Positions 46,019 through 56,697 of a stretch of DNA of 64,000 bases are shown piece after piece; the first letter of the stretch is position 1, and each line of letters begins with the position of its first letter. This stretch comes from Marinobacterium litorale DSM 23545. GTDB lineage: Bacteria; Pseudomonadota; Gammaproteobacteria; Pseudomonadales; Balneatricaceae. Below the pieces are notes generated by a model. That model did not search any database, was not told the DNA's origin, and saw nothing but the letters and a program-made list of their open reading frames with translations. Made by a program: the position numbers and the translations under genes. Location: NCBI RefSeq assembly GCF_000428985.1, contig NZ_AUAZ01000003.1, positions 177,324 to 241,323 on the forward strand. Direction: 5' to 3'.

Positions 46019-46402
46019 ATGTCCACTCCGGTCATAATCATTGGTGTGGTGCTACTGGTCGCCGTTGTGGCGTTCTGGCAGCATCAGCGCACCTCGGCCC
46101 ACAAGCAGAGTCTGGCGAACGCGGGTTTTGAACGTTCCGAATCCTTGGGCGGCAGCCCCGAAATATTGATCGATGAGCAAGGCTCGGAGATCGCATTGGT
46201 GGGGGTATCCGATCTCCAGCGGTTCGCATTTGAGCGCTTACGGGGGATCGAGGTGACCCATAAGGACCGGCCCGAGTCAGAGGGCACCTACGGCATTACG
46301 CTGCAGGTGGAAGGACTACCGGATCAGGCGGTTCATTTTGGTGATGAATGGCAGGCAAGGCGGGTCCGGGAACGTTTGTTGCCCTTTGTGAAAGATCGAT
46401 GA
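46019..46402 (+). CDS. Single-helix membrane-anchored hypothetical protein
   Basis: 127-aa protein with one N-terminal helix (VIIIGVVLLVAVVAFW, about 5-20) and a soluble C-terminal domain with no family I recognise (IALVGVSDLQRFAFERLRGIE, about 59-79, then DQAVHFGDEWQARRVRERL). It begins one base after the mazG stop, so it is likely the last gene of the relA-mazG operon. The ATG has no clear ribosome site and may rely on coupling. Orientation would place the domain in the cytoplasm or periplasm depending on topology, which I cannot decide. Confidence 0.7.
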   Translation: MSTPVIIIGVVLLVAVVAFWQHQRTSAHKQSLANAGFERSESLGGSPEILIDEQGSEIALVGVSDLQRFAFERLRGIEVTHKDRPESEGTYGITLQVEGLPDQAVHFGDEWQARRVRERLLPFVKDR

Positions 46403-46475
46403 TTGGTTCTCTCGGGGGGTTGGCAGCGCGCTCCTTTGGGTTAGGATGTAGGGAAATCTTCCGGGAGAGCGAAGT

Positions 46476-49085
46476 ATGAGTGATCTGCATGAAGACCTGC
46501 GCGACGATGTTCGCATGCTTGGAGAGAGTCTTGGACGCACCATCTCCAGCGATCTGGGGGCCGAGTTTCTGGATCGGGTCGAGCACATCCGCCAGTTGGC
46601 GAAGGCCGGGCGTATCGAGAACGAGCCGGAGCATCAGGAGTTACTGGATGCGATTGGCGAGCTGCATGAAGATGAAGTGCTCCCGATTGCGCGCGCGTTC
46701 ACACAATTTCTCAATCTGGCGAATATCGCTGAAGAGCATCATCGCGTTCGCCGTCGACTGGATAACGCAGCGGCCAGGGAAACGCCGGATAGCCTTCATG
46801 TTCTGCTGCAGCGGCTGATGGAATCGGGCCATGATGCCGATACACTGCTGGAAACGCTCACCGGCCTGAATATCGATCTGGTTCTCACAGCTCACCCCAC
46901 TGAAGTCAATCGCCGCACACTTATCCAGAAGTATGACGGGATCACCGAATGCCTCAAGCGTCTCGACCGCGGCGAGTCTTGCCTGACCCGCGTCGATGAG
47001 CTGATCAGTCAGATCTGGCACACCGACGAAATTCGCAAGCAGCGCCCTACACCCGTCGACGAGGCGAAGTGGGGGTTTGCCGTTATCGAGAATTCGCTAT
47101 GGGCGGCGGTGCCGCGTTTTCTGCGTGGCTTGGATGGTCAGCTCAAGAAAACACTGGGCAAAGGGCTGCCATTGGACTGTTGTCCAATCCGCTTCTCCTC
47201 CTGGATGGGGGGTGACCGCGACGGGAACCCGAATGTGACCTCGGGCGTAACGCGGGAGGTTTTGCTGCTGTCTCGCTGGATGGCTGTGGATCTCTACAGT
47301 CGTGCGATCGATGAACTGCGCGGCGAGCTTTCCATGTTTCGCGCGAGCGCTGAAATGCGTGCCCAGGTCGGTGAAGCGGACGAACCCTACCGGACTTTGC
47401 TGGGCGATCTGAAGCACGATCTGCTGATTACACGCGAAGGTATTGAAGCTCAGCTTGAAGGCTACCCGCCGGATATGCCCCTGCCTGTGACGACCACCGA
47501 GCAGCTACTTGATCCGCTGATGCTCTGCCACCGCTCTCTGATCGAGTGCGGCATGGAAAGCATTGCCGCCGGTAAGCTGGAGGATCTGATTCGCCGCGTT
47601 GCCTGTTTCGGCTTGACTCTGGTGCGCCTCGACATTCGCCAGAACGCCGATCGCCACTCCGCCGTTATCGATGAGTTGACCGGCTTTTATGGCCTGGGTC
47701 GTTACAGCCAGTGGAGTGAGTCGGACAAGCAGGCGTTTTTGCTGCGTGAGCTGAGCTCGCGTCGTCCGTTGTTGCCCCGCCAATGGGTGCCATCGGAGGA
47801 GGTTCAGGAGGTTCTGGACACCTGTAAGGCGGTGGCGGAGGCAGACCCCCGTGCCTTGGGTTCCTATGTGATCTCCATGGCTAGTCAGCCCTCCGATGTG
47901 CTGTCTGTAATCCTGTTATTGCAGGAGCACGGTATCAGCCACAACATGCGTATTGCGCCGCTGTTTGAAACGCTGGATGACCTGGAGAATGCCCGTGCCT
48001 GTATCGGTGCGCTGTTTGATATCGAGTGGTACCGGGCCTATGCCGGTGGGCATCAGGAGGTGATGATCGGCTACTCCGACTCCTCCAAGGATGCCGGGCA
48101 ATTGGCAGCGGCCTGGGGGCAGTATCGGGCCCAGCAGGCGCTGACGGAGCTCTGTGCAGAGCAGGGCGTAAAACTGACACTGTTCCATGGCCGAGGCGGC
48201 ACCGTGGGGCGTGGCGGTGGTCCCAGTCACACCGCGATACTGGCTCAGCCGCCCGGTTCGGTGGCGGGTAGTCTGAGGGTTACCGAACAGGGTGAAATGA
48301 TTCGGTTTAAGTTTGGTGTGCCGGAGCTCGCCATTCGAAATCTGGAGCTGTACACCGGGGCGGTTCTTAAGGCGACCATGGCACCACCGCCTGAACCTCA
48401 GCCGGAGTGGCGGGCGCAGATGGATAAGCTGGCCGAGGCGGGTTTGAATGCCTACCGGGCCGTCGTTCGGGAAGATCCCCAGTTCGTTCCCTATTTCCGT
48501 GCCGCAACACCGGAGCAGGAGCTGGCCAAACTGCCACTGGGTTCACGTCCGGCCAAGCGCCGAGCTGATGGCGGTGTGGAGTCGCTGCGCGCGATTCCGT
48601 GGATTTTCGCCTGGACCCAGATCCGTTTGATGTTACCGGCCTGGTTGGGGTCGGATCGGGCCCTCAAGGGTGCCATCGAGAACGGTGAACTCAAGCTGCT
48701 GACTCAGATGTACGAGGAGTGGCCGTTTTTCCGTACCTATGTGGATATGCTGGAGATGGTGCTGGCCAAGAGCGATGTGAATATATCCGCCTATTATGAG
48801 CACCGGTTGGTGTCTCAGGAGCTGGCGACGCTGGGCTCCAGTCTGCGTAGTCGGTTGCTGGAAACAGTGGCGCAGGTTAAGAAGGTAAAATCCGTAGATC
48901 AGCTGCTCGATCAGAACCCGGTCATCCGGCAGTCTATCGATGTGCGCAACCCCTATATCGATCCGCTTCACTTTTTGCAGGCGGAGCTTCTTTATCGGGA
49001 TCGCAACCAGCCGGATCAGCGTCTGGAGCAAGCGTTAATGGTGACAATGGCGGGTATTTCCGCCGGGATGCGTAACACCGGTTAA
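46476..49085 (+). CDS. ppc: Phosphoenolpyruvate carboxylase
   Basis: 869-aa cytoplasmic enzyme that makes oxaloacetate from PEP and bicarbonate. Active-site regions are present: LTAHPTEVNRRTLI with the catalytic His (about 138), RDGNPNVT (about 249), and the glycine-rich mobile loop FHGRGGTVGRGGGPSH (about 570-585). The C-terminus ends in the usual QNTG-type sequence, here GMRNTG. GGGAGAG precedes the ATG. It is a single-gene unit between the mazG operon and adk. Confidence 0.97.
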   Translation: MSDLHEDLRDDVRMLGESLGRTISSDLGAEFLDRVEHIRQLAKAGRIENEPEHQELLDAIGELHEDEVLPIARAFTQFLNLANIAEEHHRVRRRLDNAAARETPDSLHVLLQRLMESGHDADTLLETLTGLNIDLVLTAHPTEVNRRTLIQKYDGITECLKRLDRGESCLTRVDELISQIWHTDEIRKQRPTPVDEAKWGFAVIENSLWAAVPRFLRGLDGQLKKTLGKGLPLDCCPIRFSSWMGGDRDGNPNVTSGVTREVLLLSRWMAVDLYSRAIDELRGELSMFRASAEMRAQVGEADEPYRTLLGDLKHDLLITREGIEAQLEGYPPDMPLPVTTTEQLLDPLMLCHRSLIECGMESIAAGKLEDLIRRVACFGLTLVRLDIRQNADRHSAVIDELTGFYGLGRYSQWSESDKQAFLLRELSSRRPLLPRQWVPSEEVQEVLDTCKAVAEADPRALGSYVISMASQPSDVLSVILLLQEHGISHNMRIAPLFETLDDLENARACIGALFDIEWYRAYAGGHQEVMIGYSDSSKDAGQLAAAWGQYRAQQALTELCAEQGVKLTLFHGRGGTVGRGGGPSHTAILAQPPGSVAGSLRVTEQGEMIRFKFGVPELAIRNLELYTGAVLKATMAPPPEPQPEWRAQMDKLAEAGLNAYRAVVREDPQFVPYFRAATPEQELAKLPLGSRPAKRRADGGVESLRAIPWIFAWTQIRLMLPAWLGSDRALKGAIENGELKLLTQMYEEWPFFRTYVDMLEMVLAKSDVNISAYYEHRLVSQELATLGSSLRSRLLETVAQVKKVKSVDQLLDQNPVIRQSIDVRNPYIDPLHFLQAELLYRDRNQPDQRLEQALMVTMAGISAGMRNTG

Positions 49086-49213
49086 TGGCCGTGGTTGAAT
49101 AGAGCCCGCGACATAGCGTAATCTGCCGCTCCGGTCTGACCAAAAGAGCGTCAGCGTTAGTCCGAATGTCGAATTGTGGGGGCTACCTTCTACGGCTAAG
49201 GTCCGACTAATAA

Positions 49214-49945
<732 letters not shown>

Positions 49946-49965
49946 TACGCCGTTCGTTACGATGA

Positions 49966-49999
49966 AACAGGTCGCCTGGGGGCGGCCTGTTTTGTTTTC
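49966..49999 (+). terminator. Rho-independent terminator after adk
   Basis: AACAGGTCGCC and GGCGGCCTGTT form an 11-bp stem with one G-T pair around TGGG, followed by TTGTTTTC, about 20 bp after the adk stop. Confidence 0.88.
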
Positions 50000-50068
50000 G
50001 GGCTGGGCTTTCTGAGTGTGTTCGTTGATAATCGGGCCCTGTTTTAATCAGGCGTTCACGGGAGTGAA

Positions 50069-50818
50069 ATGAAAGGGGACATCAGTTTCGGTATTCATGC
50101 GGTCAGTGCCTTGCTGGACGCGGACAGTGGTTCGGTCAGGCGGCTGCTGGTCGCTGAAGGGCGCTCTGAACGCAGAGTCAAAGCGCTGGTCGACACGGCA
50201 CGTGAACGCGGAATTCCGGTTAAAACATTACCGCGGGCGCGGCTGGATGATCTGACCGGAGGGGGTGTGCATCAGGGAATAGTGGCGGAAAGCGCACCGT
50301 TACAGGCGGGCAGCGAGTCCGATCTGGAAAAGTTGCTTGAAGCTACCGATGGGACGAAGCTGTTTCTGGTGCTGGACGGTGTAACCGACCCTCACAATCT
50401 GGGGGCCTGTCTGCGTACAGCCGATGCGGCCGGTGTGCAGGCTGTGATTGCGCCCAAGGATAAGTCGGCTCCGCTAAACGCGACAGCTATCAAGGTGGCC
50501 TGTGGCGCCGCCCAATCTGTACCCTACATTCAGGTGACAAACCTGGCGCGCACGCTGCAACTGCTGCAGCAGTACGGTATCTGGATTACCGGTACCGCCG
50601 GTGAAGCAGAGCAGGATGTTTACCAGGCCGATCTAAGTGGACCGATGGCGCTGGTGATGGGGGCCGAAGGTAAGGGAATGCGTCGCTTGACCCGAGAGCA
50701 TTGTGATCAGTTAATTAAAATCCCCATGGCAGGACAGGTAAGTAGCCTGAATGTGTCTGTAGCGACGGGGGTTTGTCTGTTCGAAATTGTAAGAAGACGG
50801 CAAGCGCTTTTGCGTTAA
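50069..50818 (+). CDS. rlmB: 23S rRNA (Gm2251) 2'-O-methyltransferase RlmB
   Basis: 249-aa SPOUT methyltransferase. An N-terminal substrate-binding domain (about 5-80) precedes the SpoU motifs: motif 1 DPHNLGACLRTADAAGV (about 107), motif 2 MGAEGKGMRRLT (about 198) and motif 3 IPMAGQVSSLNVSVATGV (about 219), which form the trefoil-knot SAM site. GGGAG precedes the ATG. E. coli RlmB is 243 aa. Confidence 0.95.
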   Translation: MKGDISFGIHAVSALLDADSGSVRRLLVAEGRSERRVKALVDTARERGIPVKTLPRARLDDLTGGGVHQGIVAESAPLQAGSESDLEKLLEATDGTKLFLVLDGVTDPHNLGACLRTADAAGVQAVIAPKDKSAPLNATAIKVACGAAQSVPYIQVTNLARTLQLLQQYGIWITGTAGEAEQDVYQADLSGPMALVMGAEGKGMRRLTREHCDQLIKIPMAGQVSSLNVSVATGVCLFEIVRRRQALLR

Positions 50819-50846
50819 CAGGATGCCGGCAACAGGGAATGTTGAA

Positions 50847-51113
50847 ATGCCACACCGCTATCTGTGTAGTGACTGTCGGGAGCTATTGATCAAAAAATCC
50901 CTGATGGTTGCCCCCCCTCATGGGGCTCTGCGTCAGACATTAAGATTTGGCGACCATCGGCTCTATCGCTGCCTGGAATGTGGGGCCTTTGCATCGCCAC
51001 CGACACCGGACCGCAGCAGCTGGAGTTTGAATATCAACGGCCAGCCGGTGGACCCGGTCTGTCTGGATGACGGGGCTGATGAAGGTCAGCCCAGGACTTC
51101 CGATACCCTCTGA
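50847..51113 (+). CDS. Small zinc-ribbon-like hypothetical protein
   Basis: 88-aa protein with two CxxC pairs, YLCSDCREL (about 5-13) and YRCLECGAFA (about 40-49), which could bind one zinc. No family recognised. The start at 50847 has AGGGA nearby; an in-frame ATG at 50823 would add eight residues directly after rlmB. It probably shares the rlmB transcript. Its 3' end overlaps the convergent ackA by 28 bp. Confidence 0.6.
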   Translation: MPHRYLCSDCRELLIKKSLMVAPPHGALRQTLRFGDHRLYRCLECGAFASPPTPDRSSWSLNINGQPVDPVCLDDGADEGQPRTSDTL

Positions 51114-52267
51114 GCGATCATCGCCTCTTCGTTGGTGGGGATAACGCGGACCTGCACTGCGGATCCTTCGGCATGGATACGGCCGGCGTTATCGCGATTT
51201 GCTGCGTCGTCCAGCGAAACGCCCAACCAGCGGCAGCGGTCCAGCACGCGTTTGCGCAGGTCGGAATCGTTCTCGCCCACACCACCGGTGAAGACGATCT
51301 GTTCGAGCCCCTCCAACGCGGCTGACAGGCGACCCAGCTCCAGGGAGATCCGGTAGGCGAAAAGATTGATTGCTTCCTCGGCCTCGGCGCTGCCGTCTTG
51401 ATGCAGCGTGATCATATCGGAACTGATACCGGAAACACCTAACCAGCCACTCTCTTTGTAGATCAGCTTTTCCAGTGCCGATAGATCCATCTGCTTTTCC
51501 TGCATCAGATACAGGATGACACCCGGATCGATATTGCCGCAGCGGGTGCCCATGGGCAGGCCATCGACAGCGGTGAACCCCATTGAGCTGGCGATGGAAA
51601 TACCGTTCTTGATCGCGCACATGCTAGAGCCTGCGCCCAGGTGACAGACAACGGTATTGAGGCCGCCCAGACCCTGTGCGACGAGCTGATGCTGTATATA
51701 GTCGTAGGAGAGGCCATGAAACCCGTATTTATGAACGCCACCTTCCGTTAGATCGCGTGGAATGGCGTAGATCTTCTCGAGCCGGGGTTGCTGGCTGTGG
51801 AACATGGTATCGAAACAGCCCACCATGGGTATTTCGGGCGCCAGTTTGGCGCAGGCTTCCACCAGCTTGAGGTTATAGGGTTGATGCAGCGGGGCCAGCG
51901 GGATGTACTGCTGTAGCTGTTCAATTTCCGTGGATGTGATGCGGATAGGCTGACTGTAGCGGTCACCGCCGTGAACAATTCGGTGACCGGTGGCGATCAG
52001 ATTAACCTCGCTCAGATGTTCGTCGAGCCAGTCGAGAATGTGCTGGAGCGCGGCTTCGTGGCGCTGCTCCGGATCAAGGCGGGCGAAATCCAGGTCGATA
52101 TGCTCGAGAGGTGCGTCCTCTTCATCCATGATATCGAACCGGGCCGTATCACCGAGCAGATTACCGAGCTTAAGGTGGTACAGGCAGTGCAGTCCATCCT
52201 CGCGGTAGGTATAGAGGCCGCACTTGAGGCTGGAGGAACCCCCATTCACTGTCAGAATCGTATCCAT
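51086..52267 (-). CDS. ackA: Acetate kinase
   Basis: 393-aa ASKHA-fold kinase that makes ATP from acetyl phosphate. It has TVNGGSSSLK (about 6-15), GHRIVHGGDRYS (about 92-103), HLGAGSSMCAI (about 205-215), GTRCGNIDPG (about 235-245) and FTGGVGENDS (about 325-334). GGAGA precedes the ATG. It follows the phosphotransacetylase gene by two bases, so the pair forms one unit. Confidence 0.95.
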   Translation of the reverse strand: MDTILTVNGGSSSLKCGLYTYREDGLHCLYHLKLGNLLGDTARFDIMDEEDAPLEHIDLDFARLDPEQRHEAALQHILDWLDEHLSEVNLIATGHRIVHGGDRYSQPIRITSTEIEQLQQYIPLAPLHQPYNLKLVEACAKLAPEIPMVGCFDTMFHSQQPRLEKIYAIPRDLTEGGVHKYGFHGLSYDYIQHQLVAQGLGGLNTVVCHLGAGSSMCAIKNGISIASSMGFTAVDGLPMGTRCGNIDPGVILYLMQEKQMDLSALEKLIYKESGWLGVSGISSDMITLHQDGSAEAEEAINLFAYRISLELGRLSAALEGLEQIVFTGGVGENDSDLRKRVLDRCRWLGVSLDDAANRDNAGRIHAEGSAVQVRVIPTNEEAMIAQRVSEVLG

Positions 52268-52269
52268 GA

Positions 52270-53217
52270 TTAAATCTCCCGGGCCGGATGAAGCACCATG
52301 TAGGACGCCAGGGCACAGGACGCCAGGCGGCCCAGCGCTCCCTCGGCACGACTGGTCAGGATTATCGGTACCCGCGCGCCAACGGCGATACCGGCTGATT
52401 TGGCGTTGGCCAGATAGATCAGCTGCTTGGCGATCATGTTGGCCGACTCCAGATCGGGCGCCAGCAGAATATCGGCCTCGCCGGAAACCGGTGAGTTGAT
52501 ATGTTTATCGATGGCCGCCTGCTGGGAAATGGCGTTATCGAATGCCAGCGGGCCGTCGATGATACCGCCCTTGATCTGACCACGGTCTGCCATCTTGCAC
52601 AGTGCGGCGGCATCCAACGTGCTTTGCATATTGGGTTTGACCTTCTCTACGGCCGCCAGGACCGCGACTTTGGGCGCTGGGTTGCCCAGTGACCGGCAGA
52701 ACTCGATGGCGTTCTGCACGATGTCACGCTTGGTCATCAGGTCGGGCTCTACATTGATCGCCGCGTCGGTAATGACCAGGGGTTTGTGATAATTGGGGAC
52801 ATCGAAGACGAAAACATGGCTCAGGCGGCGCTCGGTGCGAATGCCGCGGGTTTTGTGAACCACGGCGCCCAGTAGTTCGGCGGTGCCTAGACTGCCTTTC
52901 ATCAGCGCTTCCGCCTGGGTCATACGTACCAGCTCACAGGCCCGTTCGGCGGCCATATGGCTATGTTCGGTGGTGACGATCTCATACTGAGAGATATCGA
53001 TCCCTTCCTGCTCCGCGGCGGCCTGGATCTTATGGGCAGGCCCAACCAGCAGGGGGTCAATCAGGCCCTGTTCAGCGGCCTCTATGGCGCCGGTCAGGCT
53101 GTTGTGGTCCACCGGATGGACGACAGCGGTACGGATGGGTCTGGCAGCGCGGGCCTGCTCGATGAAAAACTCGAGCTGGTCATGGGCTGGGGGTTGCTGG
53201 GCATCGATCATCGCCAT
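52270..53217 (-). CDS. Phosphate acetyl/butyryltransferase (short type)
   Basis: 315-aa member of the PTA_PTB family lacking the N-terminal DRTGG domain of long Pta enzymes. Visible segments are DPLLVGP (about 54-60), MKGSLGTAELLGAVV (about 105), ITDAAINVEPDL (about 150) and LTSRAEGALGRLASCALA (about 288). Such proteins are often annotated as bifunctional enoyl-CoA hydratase/phosphate acetyltransferase, but no MaoC domain is present. Placement directly before ackA supports an acetyl-CoA to acetyl-phosphate role; butyryl specificity cannot be excluded. Confidence 0.85.
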   Translation of the reverse strand: MAMIDAQQPPAHDQLEFFIEQARAARPIRTAVVHPVDHNSLTGAIEAAEQGLIDPLLVGPAHKIQAAAEQEGIDISQYEIVTTEHSHMAAERACELVRMTQAEALMKGSLGTAELLGAVVHKTRGIRTERRLSHVFVFDVPNYHKPLVITDAAINVEPDLMTKRDIVQNAIEFCRSLGNPAPKVAVLAAVEKVKPNMQSTLDAAALCKMADRGQIKGGIIDGPLAFDNAISQQAAIDKHINSPVSGEADILLAPDLESANMIAKQLIYLANAKSAGIAVGARVPIILTSRAEGALGRLASCALASYMVLHPAREI

Positions 53218-53395
53218 AGTAGAGCACTCCGGATCCTTGGTTTGTGGGCCGAGAGTCTGATGAACGTATGCAGATCGTCGGCCCGGCCTTTTAGCTGGCT
53301 AAAAGTAAGGGATTGATATGACTGAATCATGATGCAATGCAGCAAAATTACAAGTGCAAACCGTCCCTGTGCGGGCCGCAGACGTGAAACCGGCC

Positions 53396-53764
53396 TCAGT
53401 CGACCGGTGTCTTCAGGGTTTCCTGGTAGGGCGGCCAGCCCATGGGCTTGCCTCCGAGCAGGTGCAGGTGGATGTGGTAGACGGTCTGGCCGCCGTGTTT
53501 GTTGCAGTTGAACACAGTGCGGTAGCCATCTTCGGCGAAACCGTGCTCCATGGCCACATCGCCAGCGACTTTGAGCATATAGCCCACCAGCTCGCAGTCT
53601 TCATTGGCCATGTCGTTCAGGGTCGGTATGTGCACGCGCGGAATGACCAGCGCATGAAAGGGGGCTTGCGGGTTGATATCACGAAATACCATGACTTTCT
53701 CATCCTCGTAGAGGATCTCGGCGGGTATCTCTTCGTTGACGATTTTACAGAATAGGCAATCCAT
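53396..53764 (-). CDS. hinT: HIT-family purine nucleoside phosphoramidase HinT
   Basis: 122-aa HIT protein with the N-terminal CLFCKIVNEEIPAEILYED block and the catalytic triad motif HIHLHLLGG near residue 105. It hydrolyses adenosine 5'-phosphoramidates and lysyl-AMP. The start at 53764 gives the typical MDCLFCKI opening; an earlier in-frame ATG at 53824 adds twenty residues unlike the family. It is downstream of spoVR on the same strand after a 60-bp gap. Confidence 0.92.
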   Translation of the reverse strand: MDCLFCKIVNEEIPAEILYEDEKVMVFRDINPQAPFHALVIPRVHIPTLNDMANEDCELVGYMLKVAGDVAMEHGFAEDGYRTVFNCNKHGGQTVYHIHLHLLGGKPMGWPPYQETLKTPVD

Positions 53765-53824
53765 GACGACTCTCGGTTGAACGCGAATGGTGGGCGTCAG
53801 TATAGCGAGCGCCGCCCGCGACAC

Positions 53825-55348
53825 TCAAGCAAGCTCGAGTGACTCGCGGGGCGGGCAATGATAGCTCTTGAGCACTTCGTTATCCGGGGTCACCGACTCC
53901 AGAGTCACATTAAAGCCCCAGAGTCTGTGCACGTGCTTGAGCACCTCGTCGGTGGAATCGCCCAGAGGCTGACGGTTGTGCATGTAGTGGCGCAATGTCA
54001 GGGAGCGGTCGCCACGGACGTTGACGTTGTAAACCTGGATATTGGGTTCCCGGTTACCCAGGTTGTACTGGGCGGACAGCTCTTCGCGCAACTGGCGATA
54101 GCCCATTTCATCATGGATCGCATCCACACGCAGGGTGGGACGCTCTGCATCATCCAAAATGGCAAACAGGCGCAGTTCCCGCATCAACTTGGGCGAGAGA
54201 AACTGCATGATAAAGCTCTCGTCCTTGTAGTTGCGCATGGCATGGTCGAGCGTCTCTATCCAGTTGGAGCCGGCAATATCCGGGAACCACTCCCGGTCCT
54301 CATCGGTGGGATTCTCACAGATACGTCGGATATCGCTCATCATGTTGAAGCCCAGGGTATAGGGGTTGATACCGCTGAAGTAGGGGCTGTCGAACGGCGG
54401 CTGGTAGATGACGCTGGAGTGAGAGTGCAGAAACTCCATCATAAAGCCGTCGGTGACCAGTCCTTCGTCATAGAGCTGATGCAGCAGCGTGTAATGCCAG
54501 AAGGTGGCCCAGCCTTCGTTCATTACCTGGGTCTGCTTCTGGGGATAAAAGTACTGTGCGACCTTGCGCACGATACGGATGATCTCCCGCTGCCAGGGTT
54601 CCAGCAGTGGCGCGTTTTTCTCGATAAAGTAGAGCAGGTTTTCTTCAGGCTCCTTGGGGTAGCGGATCACCGCTTCCTCAGGGGAAATCTCTTTTTTGGG
54701 GATGGTGTTCCAGAGATCGTTCAGGTGGCGCTGAATATACTCTTCGCGCGCCATCTGACGCTCTTTTTCCTCCGCTGCCGTGAGCGGACGTGGACGCTTG
54801 TAGCGGTTCACGCCGTAGTTCATCAGGGCATGACAGGAGTCCAGCAGCTGCTCAACTTCATCAACGCCGTAGCGCTGTTCGCACTCGCTGATGTAGTTCT
54901 TGGCGAACAGCAGGTAGTCGATAATGGCCGATGCATCGGTCCAGGTGCGGAACAGATAGTTGCCCTTGAAGAAGGAGTTGTGACCATAGCAGGCATGGGC
55001 AATAACCAGCGCCTGCATGGTGATGGTGTTCTCCTCCATGAGATAGGCGATGCAGGGGTTGGAGTTGATAACGATCTCGTAGGCCAGTCCCATGCGGCCG
55101 CGTTTGTAGTTCTGTTCTGTCTCGACAAACTGTTTGCCGAATGACCAGTGACTGTAGTTAAGCGGCATGCCGATAGAGGCATACGCATCCATCATCTGTT
55201 CGGAGGTGATCACCTCAATCTGATTGGGATAGGTATCCAGGCCGAAGTTCTTGGCGACCCGGCCTATTTCGCGGTCGTACTCTTCGATCAGGTCGAAGGT
55301 CCATTCCGAGCTGGTGGAGATTGGTGTGCGCTCTTTGACTGCACTCAT
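53825..55348 (-). CDS. ycgB: SpoVR-family protein (YcgB)
   Basis: 507-aa SpoVR-like protein of the PrkA-associated stress cluster. Conserved segments include [16 protein letters not shown] (about 128-143) and [20 protein letters not shown] (about 278-297), which contain candidate metal-binding His/Glu residues. The molecular function is not established; in E. coli YcgB works with the YeaG/YeaH pair under starvation. Its ATG overlaps the yeaH stop by four bases, so it is the last gene of the operon. Confidence 0.92.
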   Translation of the reverse strand: MSAVKERTPISTSSEWTFDLIEEYDREIGRVAKNFGLDTYPNQIEVITSEQMMDAYASIGMPLNYSHWSFGKQFVETEQNYKRGRMGLAYEIVINSNPCIAYLMEENTITMQALVIAHACYGHNSFFKGNYLFRTWTDASAIIDYLLFAKNYISECEQRYGVDEVEQLLDSCHALMNYGVNRYKRPRPLTAAEEKERQMAREEYIQRHLNDLWNTIPKKEISPEEAVIRYPKEPEENLLYFIEKNAPLLEPWQREIIRIVRKVAQYFYPQKQTQVMNEGWATFWHYTLLHQLYDEGLVTDGFMMEFLHSHSSVIYQPPFDSPYFSGINPYTLGFNMMSDIRRICENPTDEDREWFPDIAGSNWIETLDHAMRNYKDESFIMQFLSPKLMRELRLFAILDDAERPTLRVDAIHDEMGYRQLREELSAQYNLGNREPNIQVYNVNVRGDRSLTLRHYMHNRQPLGDSTDEVLKHVHRLWGFNVTLESVTPDNEVLKSYHCPPRESLELA

Positions 55349-56631
55349 GCGGCACCCTCCGTGCGCTTCTCAAACAACTTGCGGAAGACCGGGTAGATCT
55401 CGCTGGCATCGACAATATGCTGCATGGCGAACTCGTCCGGGAACGCCTGCTGTACATGCTCGTACTCATACCACAAGTTCTGATGCGGACCGGTGGTGAT
55501 CTCCACATAGGCGTAATACTGCACCTTCTTCAGTATCCGTTTCATCAGTAGCTCAGAGCAGGCGGCCGAATCTCCATCCCAGTTATCACCATCCGAAGCC
55601 TGGGCGATGTAGATGTTCCAGTCCGCCGGCGAGTAGCGCTGATCGATAATATCGGCCGTGAGCTGCAACGCACTGGAAACAATGGTGCCACCGGTTTCGC
55701 GGGAGTAGAAAAACTCCTGCTCATCCACCTCCTTGGCGTGGGTGTGGTGGCGTACGAATACCAGTTCTATCTGTTTGTAGTTCCGCTCAAGGAAGAGGTA
55801 AAGCAGTATAAAAAATCGTTTGGCGATATCCTTGATGGTTTGGGTCATGGAGCCCGAAACGTCCATCACGCAGAACATCACCGCTTTGCTGGAGGGAACG
55901 GGTACCCGAACCAGGTTGTTGTAGCGCAGATCGAAATCGTCGATGAACGGCAATCGCTTGGCCTTTTTGTCGAGATCGGCGATGCGCTCTCGTAGCGCCT
56001 GCATCTCCTCTCTGGATGCTTCACCGGCGGGTAATGCTTCCATCGCCCAGAGTTCCTTGCGCAGGGCCCGGATCTCCTTGCGCTCTTCGCCGCCGAGGGC
56101 GATCCGACGGGCGTGGGCTGCTCTCAATGAGCGCACGATATGCAGTTTTTCCGGAGAGCCGCTGGTGCTGTACCCGGCACGGCGTGTCTCAAAAGAGGTT
56201 GCATCCTTGAGCTGCTTGCGCACGAGATAGGGGAGCTCCAGATCCTCAAACATGAAGTCGAGAAACTCCTCCTGGCTGATTGTAAAGGTGAAGTTATCTT
56301 CGCCTTCGCCCTGATTACTGGCCTTGCCCTGGCCGCTGCCCCCGCCACCCTGGCTTTCCGGGCGCTGGAATTCGTCACCGGTCACAAACTCCTTGTTACC
56401 CGGGTAGATGCGCGTATTTTTGCCGCCGGAACCGTGATGGAATACAGGCTCCGAGATATCCCGACGAGGAATGGTGACCTCGCCGCCCTGTTCGATATTG
56501 GAGATCGAACGGTCATGGATTGCCTCCTCTACGGCACGCTTGATGTGCTGCTTGTAACGCCGCAGAAAGCGCTGTCGGTTGACAGTACTTTTCTTTTTGG
56601 CATTGAGGCGACGATCGATGATGTAGCTCAT
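55345..56631 (-). CDS. yeaH: DUF444 protein YeaH
   Basis: 428-aa DUF444 protein. It has a basic N-terminus ([19 protein letters not shown], about 12-30), a glycine-rich linker near 90-110 (GGGGSGQGK), and a C-terminal von Willebrand A-like domain with the metal-ion motif MDVSGSM (about 250-256). YeaH is the partner of the PrkA/YeaG kinase in nitrogen- and carbon-starvation responses. It lies 66 bp after prkA and is coupled to spoVR. Confidence 0.92.
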   Translation of the reverse strand: MSYIIDRRLNAKKKSTVNRQRFLRRYKQHIKRAVEEAIHDRSISNIEQGGEVTIPRRDISEPVFHHGSGGKNTRIYPGNKEFVTGDEFQRPESQGGGGSGQGKASNQGEGEDNFTFTISQEEFLDFMFEDLELPYLVRKQLKDATSFETRRAGYSTSGSPEKLHIVRSLRAAHARRIALGGEERKEIRALRKELWAMEALPAGEASREEMQALRERIADLDKKAKRLPFIDDFDLRYNNLVRVPVPSSKAVMFCVMDVSGSMTQTIKDIAKRFFILLYLFLERNYKQIELVFVRHHTHAKEVDEQEFFYSRETGGTIVSSALQLTADIIDQRYSPADWNIYIAQASDGDNWDGDSAACSELLMKRILKKVQYYAYVEITTGPHQNLWYEYEHVQQAFPDEFAMQHIVDASEIYPVFRKLFEKRTEGAA

Positions 56632-56697
56632 ACGGAAAACTCCCGTGGGCGGGCCAGATGGCGGAGAGGTTCCGCCATCAATGAGAAGGCCCTGTTT